The position numbers and the translations under genes were made by a program. A DNA stretch of 64,000 nt, from contig CAVXSD010000006.1 in assembly GCA_963764305.1 (NCBI GenBank), positions 620,001 to 684,000 of the forward strand, read 5' to 3'. This DNA is from Bog-473 sp963764305. Its GTDB lineage: Bacteria; Actinomycetota; Acidimicrobiia; Acidimicrobiales; RAAP-2. This document shows, in pieces, positions 17,267-25,884 of this stretch (positions are counted from its first letter, which is position 1; each line of letters begins with the position of its first letter). The notes beneath the pieces were generated by a model, which ran no database searches, was not told the DNA's origin, and saw nothing but the letters and a program-made list of their open reading frames with translations.

Positions 17267-19492
17267 TCAGCCCCCGCCCGTTGTGGTCGAGGTCGTCGTG
17301 CTCGGGCCGCCCGACTTGCCCGGCGGAACGGCGGTCGTCGTGGTGGTCGGTGTCCCGAGAGGCGGGTTGGTCGCCGGCGCCGTCTGGCTGGCCGGGTTGG
17401 CCGGCGTGGGCGTCTTGACCGCGCCGTTCATCCCCGGGTTGGCCACGATGTAGTCGAAGATGTTGCGCACGAGCGGGGCGGCGGCCTGGGCCCCATAGCC
17501 ACCCTGGTCGATGACGGCCAGCACGAGGTAGGTGGGGTTCGGGTTCGGCCCGAACGCCACGAACCAGCTGTTGGGCTCCTGGTTCTTCTGGTTCGAGGCC
17601 GTACCGGTCTTGCCCGCCAGGTTCCACGAGGCCGGGAAGCCCTGGAAGTCCTGGTACGCCGTTCCCGAGCGGTTGGAGATGACGCCCTCGAACCCCGCCA
17701 GCATGGCGCTGTAGGTGGACGGCGAGATCGCCACCTTCCCGGTCACCTGCGGCTCGATCTTCTTGATCACCTTGCCTGTCATGGGATCGACGACCTCGGA
17801 ACCCACCTGCGGCGCGTAGCGCGTGCCCCCGTTGGCGAAGGTGGAGTAGGCCACCGCTTGCTCAATCGGGGTCAGCACCGTCTCGCCCTGCCCGAAGGCC
17901 ATCTCGATGTTGTCGCCCGTGAACCACGATGGCGCGTACGGGAACCCCTTGGGCGCCTCGGCGTGGAGCTTGGCCCGGTTCAGGTAGCTGTCGACGCGGC
18001 CCTGGGCCTCCCCCGGGAGGTCGATGCCGGTGATGGTCCCCTCGCCGTACGCCGTGGCCTCGTTCTGAATCGGCGTGTCGCCGTATTGCCCCCGGTCGGT
18101 CCAGAACATGTCACCAAGGTTGTAGAAGAAGGCGTCGCTCGATGCGGTGAGCGCGCTCGTCACGTTGTAGGTGCCGCCGCTGTCACCCGGGTCGTCGTGG
18201 AGGATGCAGCCCGTGTCGTTGTTCACACCGGGCGCAGGGCAGCCGGGGATCTTGTAGGTCGTCGTGTCCACATACGGGGTGGTCGGGGTGATGAGGCCGT
18301 CCTGGAGCGCAGCGGTCGCCGTGACCAACTTGAAGGTCGAGCCAGGGGTGTACTGGCCGTCGATGGCCTCGTTGTTCTCCGCGCCGCTCTGTTGCAGCGA
18401 GGCGAAGTTGGCCGCCGAGATCCCGCCGACCCACTCGTTGAGGTCGTAGTTGGGGAACGAGGCCAACGCCAGGACCTGGCCGTTCTGCGGGTTCATCACG
18501 ATGGCTGCGCCGTTGGGAGCCGGCGGGATCCTGCCGTCCACCTGGTCGACCGTCTGACGGTCGGCCAGGATTTGGGCCTGGAGGGCGCTCTGCACCTCCT
18601 GCTGGAGCCCGGTGTCGATGTTGAGCACCATGGTGTCGCCGATCTGTGGGGCGGTGGAGCTGAGGGTGCCCACGACAGTGCCAGTGGCGTCGACCGAGAG
18701 CGCCTGGCGGCCGGCGACGCCCTTCAGGTACTGCTCGTACTGGGCCTCGATCCCCGAGACGCCGATCTGGCTCCCCTGGGTGTAGCCGTCGTTGGGGTGG
18801 GCCGCGAGGAAGGTCGAGGAGATGTCGCCCACGTAGCCGAGGACGTGCGTCGCGGTGGTCCCCTGCTGGGGATAGTTGCGCTGCGCGACGGTCTGGACGC
18901 TCACGCCCGGGTACTCAGACTGGTGGGTCTGGAGGAACTGGACCGTGTCCTGCGTGACGCCGACGGCGACGGGCACGGGCTCGTACGGGCTGTACTGGTC
19001 GTTGTTGATGGACGACTGCACCTGCTTCGGCGTCTGACCGACGAGCGCAGCCACCATGCCCACGATGGCCGGGTTCTGCGTGGCCTCGGCCCGCGACAGC
19101 AGGATCTCCTCCTGTGGGACGTTCGACACGAGCACGGTGCCGTTGCGGTCGACGATCTCGCCACGGGGTGCGGCGACACTGACGACCCGGACCTGGTTGC
19201 GCGTCACGGCGGCCGCGTAGGACTTCCCCTCCACGACCTGCAGCGTCCATAGCCGAAGCACGAGGACACCGAAGAGGAGCAGCACGACGACCCCGACGAT
19301 GCGCAGGCGGAGATTGGGCCGGGCCTCCTCCTCCTCCGGGGAGCCGACGATGGAGGCGACATTGACGCTCTTGCGCGGCCGCATGCGCGGCCCGCTGCTG
19401 TTCCCGCGCCAGGTGTTCCGGCGCGACGAGCGCGTGGGGGGCTTGGGGTGGAGCCGGTCGCCGCGGATCGGATGGCGAAGTGTCCGCTTCAC
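17267..19492 (-). CDS. mrdA: Penicillin-binding protein 2 (elongasome transpeptidase)
   Basis: A 741-residue class B penicillin-binding protein that cross-links peptidoglycan for rod-type elongation. A ~60-residue basic cytoplasmic tail is followed by one membrane segment (IVGVVVLLLFGVLVLRLW), a dimerisation domain (APRGEIVDRNGTVL) and the transpeptidase domain. The active-site motif STFK places the serine at about residue 385, and the KTG motif is at about 628 in AGKTGTASN. The C-terminus ends in a Pro/Thr/Gly-rich tail of about 50 residues with runs of threonine. The GTG start overlaps the mreD stop by four bases, so it belongs to the mreBCD operon. No rodA gene follows, although it is the usual partner. 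Confidence 0.94.
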   Translation of the reverse strand: MKRTLRHPIRGDRLHPKPPTRSSRRNTWRGNSSGPRMRPRKSVNVASIVGSPEEEEARPNLRLRIVGVVVLLLFGVLVLRLWTLQVVEGKSYAAAVTRNQVRVVSVAAPRGEIVDRNGTVLVSNVPQEEILLSRAEATQNPAIVGMVAALVGQTPKQVQSSINNDQYSPYEPVPVAVGVTQDTVQFLQTHQSEYPGVSVQTVAQRNYPQQGTTATHVLGYVGDISSTFLAAHPNDGYTQGSQIGVSGIEAQYEQYLKGVAGRQALSVDATGTVVGTLSSTAPQIGDTMVLNIDTGLQQEVQSALQAQILADRQTVDQVDGRIPPAPNGAAIVMNPQNGQVLALASFPNYDLNEWVGGISAANFASLQQSGAENNEAIDGQYTPGSTFKLVTATAALQDGLITPTTPYVDTTTYKIPGCPAPGVNNDTGCILHDDPGDSGGTYNVTSALTASSDAFFYNLGDMFWTDRGQYGDTPIQNEATAYGEGTITGIDLPGEAQGRVDSYLNRAKLHAEAPKGFPYAPSWFTGDNIEMAFGQGETVLTPIEQAVAYSTFANGGTRYAPQVGSEVVDPMTGKVIKKIEPQVTGKVAISPSTYSAMLAGFEGVISNRSGTAYQDFQGFPASWNLAGKTGTASNQKNQEPNSWFVAFGPNPNPTYLVLAVIDQGGYGAQAAAPLVRNIFDYIVANPGMNGAVKTPTPANPASQTAPATNPPLGTPTTTTTAVPPGKSGGPSTTTSTTTGGG

Positions 19493-20025
19493 CAGATCCT
19501 GCTGTCGGCCGATGCGGGGACGAGCGAGCGGCGATTGCTCTCCCCGGCCAGAGCCCACCGCATCAGCCGGCTGACCGGGAAAACCAACACCACGCTCGAG
19601 ATCCCGACCACCAGGAAGAGGGTCAGGAAGTCCACCTGCACCATCTGGTCCTGTCCGAGAATTGCTCCGAGCACGGCGAACAGCATGTCCGCTGCGACGC
19701 TTCCCGCGAGCGCGGCCACCGGCTTGAGCCAGGTCGCCCGGGGATCCGCCGCCAACGTCAGGGCCCCGGTGGCATACCCGAGCACGCACCCGACCAGGGC
19801 GGATAGTCCGAATGGCGTCGGCAGCACCAGGTCGAAACACAATCCGGCCCAGAAGCCCACGATGGCGCCCGTTTCGGGCCCGTCGAGGAGTGCGGCCGTG
19901 ATGGGCAGCAGCCAGAGCAGGTCGGGATGGGCGCCACCGATGCGCAGCGCCACCATCACCGTCTCCTGGACGATGAGCGCGATGAGGATGACCAGCGCCG
20001 CCCTGAGCATCGAGCGCCCGGTCAT
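19489..20025 (-). CDS. mreD: Rod shape-determining protein MreD
   Basis: A 178-residue polytopic inner-membrane protein with about five hydrophobic helices, short and poorly conserved as is usual for MreD. It is identified mainly by position between mreC and PBP2, by size, and by the internal LPITAALLDGPETGAIVGFWAGL-like pattern of charged turns between helices. I chose the ATG at 20025, which overlaps the mreC stop (ATGA), over a GTG 15 bases upstream. It is expected to link MreC/MreB filaments to the peptidoglycan machinery. Confidence 0.88.
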   Translation of the reverse strand: MTGRSMLRAALVILIALIVQETVMVALRIGGAHPDLLWLLPITAALLDGPETGAIVGFWAGLCFDLVLPTPFGLSALVGCVLGYATGALTLAADPRATWLKPVAALAGSVAADMLFAVLGAILGQDQMVQVDFLTLFLVVGISSVVLVFPVSRLMRWALAGESNRRSLVPASADSRIW

Positions 20026-20858
20026 GTGGAGGGCACCCACTGCACCACGTCGACGTAGGCCAGCTGACCCAGGTCGGCGGCGGGGTCGACCTTGATGCTC
20101 TCCTGGCTCGCCCCGGCCGCGGTGTGGAAGCTCCGCACGGTGGCCACCGGGATGCCCGGAGGGAACGCGGCCGCGTTGAGGCTGCTGGTGAACATGACGT
20201 CGCCCTTGTGCAGCGGCGTGCGCGGCGCCACGAGATCCGCCGTCATGGAGCTCGCCGGCCCCTGCCCGTCGACGATGCCGGTGTACTGGTTACTCGAACC
20301 GAACGTCACCCCGACCTTCGACTGTCCGTCGGTGATCAGGCGGACGACGGCGCTGTGGTGGAACGACTGGATCACCTGACCCACCAGGCCACCCGCGCCG
20401 ACGACCGGATAGCCGATGTCGACACCGTCGGCACGGCCCTTGTCCAACGTGATCGTCGCGGTGAAGTTGGACGAGTACTGGTCTTGCGTCTGGGCCGTCA
20501 CGGTCGGGAGGGACTGCAGGAAGGGCAGGTTCTGCAGCGCCGTGATGTCACGGAGCTGGTTCTTCTCGAAGCCCTGTTCGAGCTGCGCCGCCCGAAGCTG
20601 GCCGATCGTCCTCTGCAGCCGCTCGTTCTCCGCCTGCACCGACCCGTAGTTGAACGCGCCGGCGAAGAAGTTCCCGATGGGGCTGATGATGTCGAGCACG
20701 CCCTGGCGCAACGGGGAGTAGACGTCGTTGGCCACCGACTTCACCCCGGAGGTCAGGCTGTGGGTCCGACCGTTGAGGTCCAGCGAGATGAAGGACAGCG
20801 ACAGCACGACCAGGATGATGACCGTGAGGGTGCGGCGCGACCGCCGGGACCGGGGCAC
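20022..20858 (-). CDS. mreC: Rod shape-determining protein MreC
   Basis: A 278-residue bitopic protein of the elongasome. The order is a basic N-terminus, one membrane helix (TLTVIILVVLSLSFISL), a coiled coil around AENERLQRTIGQLRAAQLE, and the two beta-barrel MreC domains with GYPVVGAGGLVGQVI and the late FPPGIPVATV segment. The start is GTG. It lies 22 bases after mreB and overlaps mreD. Confidence 0.95.
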   Translation of the reverse strand: MPRSRRSRRTLTVIILVVLSLSFISLDLNGRTHSLTSGVKSVANDVYSPLRQGVLDIISPIGNFFAGAFNYGSVQAENERLQRTIGQLRAAQLEQGFEKNQLRDITALQNLPFLQSLPTVTAQTQDQYSSNFTATITLDKGRADGVDIGYPVVGAGGLVGQVIQSFHHSAVVRLITDGQSKVGVTFGSSNQYTGIVDGQGPASSMTADLVAPRTPLHKGDVMFTSSLNAAAFPPGIPVATVRSFHTAAGASQESIKVDPAADLGQLAYVDVVQWVPST

Positions 20859-20880
20859 CCAGGAGAAACCGGTCGATCGA

Positions 20881-21912
20881 TCAGCGCGTTGAGGTGGTGA
20901 TCAGCACCCGCTTCAGCGCTTCAAACTCTTCCAGGCACTGGCCGCTCCCGATGGCGACGCAGTTCAGGGGATCCCGGGCCACCACGATCGGCATCCCGGT
21001 CTCGTGCAGCAGGCGTGACTCCAACCCGTGCAATAGGGCTCCGCCGCCGGTCAGCACGATCCCCTGCTCCATGATGTCAGCCGCGAGTTCCGGCGGCGTC
21101 CGGTCCAGGGTGACCTTGACGGCATCGATGATGGCGGACACCGGCTCCTCGATGGCCCGACGGATCTCCTCGGTCGAGACCACGATCGTCTTCGGCAACC
21201 CGCTCACGAGGTCGCGGCCGCGGATCTCGGCGTGCAGCTCCTGCTCCAATGGGTAGGCGGAGCCGAGCGTGATCTTGATCTCCTCAGCGGTGCGCTCACC
21301 GAGCGCCAGGCTGAACTCCTTCTTCACGAACGAGACGATCGCTTCGTCGAGCTCGTCGCCGCCGATGCGCACCGACTGACTCGTGACGATGCCGCCCAGG
21401 GAGATGACGGCGACCTCGGTCGTCCCGCCGCCGATGTCGACCACCATGTTGCCCGTCGGTTCGTGCACCGGGAGGCCGGCCCCGATGGCGGCCGCCATCG
21501 GCTCCTCGATGATGTAGGCGCGGCGCGCGCCGGCGTACTCGGCTGCCTCCATCACGGCCCGGCGCTCCACACCCGTGATGCCCGACGGGACGCAGATCAC
21601 CATGCGCGGCTTGGCAAAGCGGCGCTGGTGCACCCGGTGGATGAAGTACCGCAACATCTTCTCGCAGATCTCGAAGTCGGCGATGACGCCGTCCTTCAGC
21701 GGCCGGATGGCCTGGATGTTCGACGGAGTGCGCCCGATCATCCGCTTCGCCTCGGCCCCTACGGCCAGCGGCCGCCCGTCCTTGATGTCGACTGCGACCA
21801 CGGATGGCTCGTTCAGCACGATGCCACGGCCGCGGACGTACACAAGCGTGTTGGCGGTTCCGAGGTCGACAGCCATGTCACGACCAAGGAGGGAAAGGCG
21901 ATTTTCGGCCAT
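20881..21912 (-). CDS. mreB: Rod shape-determining protein MreB
   Basis: A 343-residue bacterial actin that organises lateral wall synthesis. ATP-site motifs are plain: DLGTANTLVYVRGRGIVL at the N-terminus, MVVDIGGGTTEVAVIS for phosphate 2, and VLTGGGALLHGLE for the adenosine loop. Start ATG; a 166-base gap to ndk upstream is the best place for an operon promoter. Presence of mreBCD with PBP2 indicates a rod-shaped cell or an actinobacterium with lateral elongation. Confidence 0.98.
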   Translation of the reverse strand: MAENRLSLLGRDMAVDLGTANTLVYVRGRGIVLNEPSVVAVDIKDGRPLAVGAEAKRMIGRTPSNIQAIRPLKDGVIADFEICEKMLRYFIHRVHQRRFAKPRMVICVPSGITGVERRAVMEAAEYAGARRAYIIEEPMAAAIGAGLPVHEPTGNMVVDIGGGTTEVAVISLGGIVTSQSVRIGGDELDEAIVSFVKKEFSLALGERTAEEIKITLGSAYPLEQELHAEIRGRDLVSGLPKTIVVSTEEIRRAIEEPVSAIIDAVKVTLDRTPPELAADIMEQGIVLTGGGALLHGLESRLLHETGMPIVVARDPLNCVAIGSGQCLEEFEALKRVLITTSTR

Positions 21913-22078
21913 AGTTGCAGCACTCCCGAGGAATTCCTGATGGGCGCCGATGAGGGCCGGCGCCCGTGATGGTGCGACCCCAGGCTATGGGACGCAGATG
22001 GGGTCCACAAGGCAGACCCCGGCGAGCACCGACCTGGCCTGCGATTACACCGGCGTTGGCCGGCGCAGGGTGCCTTCG

Positions 22079-22495
22079 TTACGAGGTCGCGAGGCCGGGG
22101 AAGAAGAGTGCGATCTCCCGCGCCGCCGACTCGTGGGAATCGGAGCCGTGCACCAGGTTCTCTGTCGTCTCGATCCCATAGTCACCGCGGACGGTGCCGG
22201 GCGCCGCCTCGGCCGGGTTGGTGGTCCCCATCATCAGGCGCACGACGGCGTAGGTGTCCTTCGGACCCTCGACAACCATGACGAGCGCGGGCGAGCGCGT
22301 GATGAAGGCGACCAGGTCAGCGAAGAAGGGGCGCTCGGCATGCTCGGCGTAGTGGGTCTCGGCCACCACCTTGGTGATGGTCCGGAGCTCTGCCGCCACC
22401 AGGCGCAGATTCTTGCGCTCCAGGCGGCTGAGCACTTCGCCGGCCAGGCCCCGCTCGACGCCGTCGGGCTTCACAATGACAAGGGTGCGGTCCAC
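22079..22495 (-). CDS. ndk: Nucleoside diphosphate kinase
   Basis: A 138-residue enzyme that passes the gamma-phosphate of ATP to other NDPs through a phospho-histidine. It starts MDRTLVIVKPDGVERGL; the catalytic histidine is in NLVHGSDS. Length and motifs are standard for the small bacterial enzyme. It follows folC by 45 bases, as in many actinobacteria. Confidence 0.98.
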   Translation of the reverse strand: MDRTLVIVKPDGVERGLAGEVLSRLERKNLRLVAAELRTITKVVAETHYAEHAERPFFADLVAFITRSPALVMVVEGPKDTYAVVRLMMGTTNPAEAAPGTVRGDYGIETTENLVHGSDSHESAAREIALFFPGLATS

Positions 22496-22540
22496 GAGGG
22501 GTGGACACTACACAACCGCAGGCGGCGGATCCGGCCGCCG

Positions 22541-23899
22541 TCAGCGACCAACGTCCTCCCATGGGACGGACGCGGCGAGCGCGTGGGCGCGGGCGGTGCC
22601 CACGACGTAGAGCGACCCGGCCACCACCACCAGTCCGTCGGCGTCGACCATGCCCCGCGCCACGCGCAGCGCGTTGCCGACGTCGGGCTCCTCGTAGACG
22701 GACAGCCCGAGCGCGCGACCAGCTTCGGAGACCGCAGCGACCGGCATCGCACGCGGCGAGTCCGGTTCACAGGCGACGACGGCGGAGACACCGACCGATG
22801 CCAACGGGGCCAGCATCGCCGACGGGTCGCGACCGGACAGCATGCCCACGACGGCGACCGACACCCCGTCGACCGCGAACTCCTCCGTCAGCGCGACGCC
22901 CAACGCGGCCATCCCCGCCGCGTTGTGCGCACCGTCGACGAGCAGCAGCGGGCGCCGACCGAGCACCTCGAGTCGACCGGGCACGCGCACGGCGGCCATC
23001 CCCTCCTCCACGACGTCGGGAGCGAGCGGGTCTGCGAAGAACGCCTCGGTGGCCGCCAGCGCCACCGACGCGTTGACGCCTTGATGGGCGCCGTGCAGGG
23101 GCACCAGGACATCCTCGTAGCGGCCGCCCGGGGTCCACAGCGTCACGACGCGGCCACCGACAGCCACCCGGTTCGTCTCACAGCCGAAGTCACGACCCGC
23201 CACCCACACTGATGACGCCCCGACCTCTTCGGCCCGGCTCGTGACGATATCGACCAGGTCAGGGGCCATCTCGCCCACCACCACCCGGCTTCCCGGCTCG
23301 ATGATGCCCGCCTTGTCCCGGGCGATCCCCTCGAGGGTGGGCCCCAGGACGTCGGTGTGGTCGAAGCTCACGTTCGTGAGCACCGCCACGTCGCCGTGCA
23401 CGACGTTGGTGCAGTCCCAGGTCCCTCCGAGACCCACCTCGACGACCATGGCGTCGACCGCCTCGGTGGCGAACCAGGACAGCGCCGCCGCCGTCAGCAG
23501 CTCAAAGCGGGTCGGTCGCTCGGGCAACAACGTCTCGAGCAGGGCCAGCTCCGTGAGGACGCCAGTGAGCGACGCGTCGTCGATCGGCTCCGCGTTCTGC
23601 GCCAGTCGCTCCGCCACTGCGTGGAGGTTGGGGCTGGTGTAGGTGCCGACGGTCAGGCCTTTCGCCAAGAGCAAGGCGGTCGCCATGGCCGAGGTCGACC
23701 CCTTGCCGTTGGTGCCGGTGATGTGAATGGACGGGATCGATTCCTGGGGCTCACCGAGCAGCGAGGTGAGCGCGCGCATGCGATCGAGTGTCGGCAGGGC
23801 GCGCCGGCGGGGCATCTGCGACTCGAAGTCGATATGGCTGTCGAGCCAGGCCAAGGCATCCTCCACCCCGTCGAAGGGCGGGAGCGCCGGATCGTCCAC
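22541..23899 (-). CDS. folC: Folylpolyglutamate synthase / dihydrofolate synthase
   Basis: A 452-residue Mur-ligase-like enzyme that adds glutamate to folates. The P-loop HITGTNGKGST, the magnesium-site TSPNLHAVAER, VVEVGLGGTWDCTNV, NVSFDHTDVLG and the linker VDGAHNAAGM are all present. I place the start at GTG 23899, just after the clpX stop. A single open frame runs from the clpX start through to this stop, but that is the result of a frameshift in clpX and not a ClpX-FolC fusion. valS, which often separates these genes in actinobacteria, is not here. Confidence 0.94.
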   Translation of the reverse strand: MDDPALPPFDGVEDALAWLDSHIDFESQMPRRRALPTLDRMRALTSLLGEPQESIPSIHITGTNGKGSTSAMATALLLAKGLTVGTYTSPNLHAVAERLAQNAEPIDDASLTGVLTELALLETLLPERPTRFELLTAAALSWFATEAVDAMVVEVGLGGTWDCTNVVHGDVAVLTNVSFDHTDVLGPTLEGIARDKAGIIEPGSRVVVGEMAPDLVDIVTSRAEEVGASSVWVAGRDFGCETNRVAVGGRVVTLWTPGGRYEDVLVPLHGAHQGVNASVALAATEAFFADPLAPDVVEEGMAAVRVPGRLEVLGRRPLLLVDGAHNAAGMAALGVALTEEFAVDGVSVAVVGMLSGRDPSAMLAPLASVGVSAVVACEPDSPRAMPVAAVSEAGRALGLSVYEEPDVGNALRVARGMVDADGLVVVAGSLYVVGTARAHALAASVPWEDVGR

Positions 23900-23919
23900 G
23901 CGGACCGGCTCCGGTTCGG

Positions 23920-25198
23920 TCAGGACGCGGCGCGGCGCGAGCGGGTCGACTTGACCGGCGCGCCTCCGAGCGGCACCAGCGTCGGCGCCACCCGGTCGAG
24001 CACCACGGAGCGATCCACCACGCACTTGCCCACGTCGGTGCGGCTCGGCAGGTCGTACATCACGTCGAGCAGGACCTCTTCGAGGATGGCCCGTAGGCCC
24101 CGGGCGCCCGTGCCGCGCAACAGTGCCTGCTCGGCCACGGCCTCGAGCGCGTCGGGCGTGAACTCGAGCTCCACGTTGTCGAGCGCGAAGGTCCGCTCGT
24201 ACTGCCGTGTCAGCGCGTTCTTCGGTTCGATGAGGATCTGCACCAGCGCGTCCTTGAACAGCGGCGACACCGCGCTCGACGACCGGCAGGCGACCGATGA
24301 ACTCCGGGATCAACCCGAACTTGATGAGGTCCTCGGGCAGCACGTGGCGCAGGATCTCGCCGTCATCGCGGTCCTTTCGGTGCACCTCGGCCCGGAAACC
24401 GATGCCGCGCTTGCCGATGCGACCCTCGATCAGCCTGTCCAGCCCGGCGAAGGCCCCACCGCAGATGAACAGGATGTTGGTCGTGTCGATCTGGATGAAC
24501 TCCTGGTGCGGGTGCTTCCGCCCGCCCTGGGGTGGCACCGAAGCCGTGGTTCCTTCCAGGATCTTCAGCAGTGCCTGCTGCACGCCTTCACCGGACACGT
24601 CACGGGTGATGGAGGGGTTCTCGCTCTTGCGGGCGATCTTGTCGATCTCGTCGATGTAGATGATCCCGGTCTCGGCCCGCTTCACGTCGTAGTCGGCGGC
24701 CTGGATCAACTTCAGGAGGATGTTCTCCACGTCCTCGCCCACGTACCCGGCCTCGGTCAGCGCCGTGGCATCGGCGATGGCGAAAGGAACGTTGAGCATG
24801 CGGGCGAGCGTCTGGGCCAGCAGGGTCTTGCCGCAACCGGTCGGGCCGAGAAGGAGGATGTTCGACTTGGACAGCTCGACACCGTCGTCGGCCGCGGGTG
24901 GGCCCGCCTGTACGCGCTTGTAGTGGTTGTAGACCGCGACTGAGAGAATCTTCTTGGCGTACTCCTGCCCGACGACATAGTCGTTGAGGAAGTCGAAGAT
25001 CTCACGCGGCTTGGGCAGATCCTCGAAGCTCAGTTCGGTGGATTCGTCACGCTCCTCGGCGATGATGTCGTTGCACAGGTCGATGCACTCGTCGCAGATG
25101 TAGACACCCGGGCCCGCGATGAGCTTCTTGACCTGTTTCTGCGTCTTGCCGCAGAAACTGCACTTGACGAGATCCCCGCCCTCTCCGAACTTCGCCAC
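23920..25198 (-). CDS. clpX: ATP-dependent Clp protease ATP-binding subunit ClpX, frameshifted
   Basis: The AAA+ unfoldase that feeds substrates to ClpP. The first ~307 codons carry the zinc-binding domain (CSFC...CDEC), Walker A GPTGCGKT and Walker B IIYIDEIDK. At FIGRLPVV the frame breaks: the remaining ~115 codons, with ALVQILIEPKNALTRQYERTF and RGTGARGLRAILEEVLLDVMY, continue in another frame and end at 23920. One extra base near 24276-24282 explains it; the repaired protein would be 425 residues, the usual length. The GTG start has GGGAG about 10 bases upstream. The gene is normally needed in actinobacteria and both halves are strongly conserved, so an error in the sequence is likelier than loss. 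Confidence 0.93.
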
Positions 25199-25230
25199 CA
25201 GATCGCTTCTCCCGTCCGTGCCAGCTCGTC

Positions 25231-25884
25231 TTACGCCGCGCCGATGGCCTCGAGTGGCGCCACCGTCCGCGCTGTGATGACCTCGTCGATCACGCCGTAC
25301 GTCACGGCCTCTTCCGCCGTCATGATGAAGTCGCGGTCCGTGTCCTGGGCCACCTTCTCCTGGGTCTGCCCGGTGTCCTCGGCCAACATCCCCGAGAGGA
25401 GGTCACGCATGCGGAGAATCTCTTTGGCCTGCAACTCGATGTCGCTGGCCTGGCCCTCGACACCGCCCCAGGGTTGATGCAGCAGCACGCGGGCGTGGGG
25501 CAGTGCGAAGCGCTTGCCCTTGGCCCCGGCCGCCAGCAGGACGGCCGCCGCCGAGGCCGCCTGCCCGAAGCAGAACGTGGACACGTCGGCCTTGATGAAC
25601 TTCAGCGTGTCGTAGATGGCGAACAACGCCGTGATCTCGCCGCCGGGCGAGTTGATGTAGAGGTGGATGTCCTTGTCCGGCTCCTCGGACTCCAAGAAGA
25701 GCATCTGGGCGCAGACGAGGTTGGCCACCGCGTCATCGACGGGCGTGCCGAGAAAGATGATCCGCTCACGCAGCAGCCGTGAGTACAGGTCGTAGGCGCG
25801 CTCACCGCGGTTGGACGACTCGATCACCGTCGGAACCAGATAGTTGTAGGCCTTCATCGGCTCCAGCGCACTCCGCATCTTCAC
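25231..25884 (-). CDS. clpP: ATP-dependent Clp protease proteolytic subunit
   Basis: A 217-residue serine peptidase subunit. The catalytic serine is in FGQAASAAAVLL, the histidine in LPHARVLLHQPWGG, and the aspartate in the TDRDFIMTAEEA region. The N-terminal pattern NYLVPTVIESSNRGERAYD resembles actinobacterial ClpP2. The start could be GTG 25884, which overlaps the tig stop by four bases, or ATG 25878 or 25857; I use the overlap because the same joint recurs through this block. Actinobacteria usually have clpP1 and clpP2 side by side; only one is present here. Confidence 0.95.
   Translation of the reverse strand: MKMRSALEPMKAYNYLVPTVIESSNRGERAYDLYSRLLRERIIFLGTPVDDAVANLVCAQMLFLESEEPDKDIHLYINSPGGEITALFAIYDTLKFIKADVSTFCFGQAASAAAVLLAAGAKGKRFALPHARVLLHQPWGGVEGQASDIELQAKEILRMRDLLSGMLAEDTGQTQEKVAQDTDRDFIMTAEEAVTYGVIDEVITARTVAPLEAIGAA

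Noticed and set aside
14860..17418. An 852-codon plus-strand open frame opposite the radical SAM gene
   Set aside because: Antisense shadow of a conserved gene; no domain or start signal.
17195..19252. A 685-codon plus-strand open frame opposite PBP2
   Set aside because: Antisense shadow with Val/Gly/Arg/His-rich low-complexity translation.
22541..25198. A ClpX-FolC fusion protein
   Set aside because: The stretch between the two conserved parts is out of frame for ClpX, and the true ClpX C-terminus is encoded in the neighbouring frame with its own stop.
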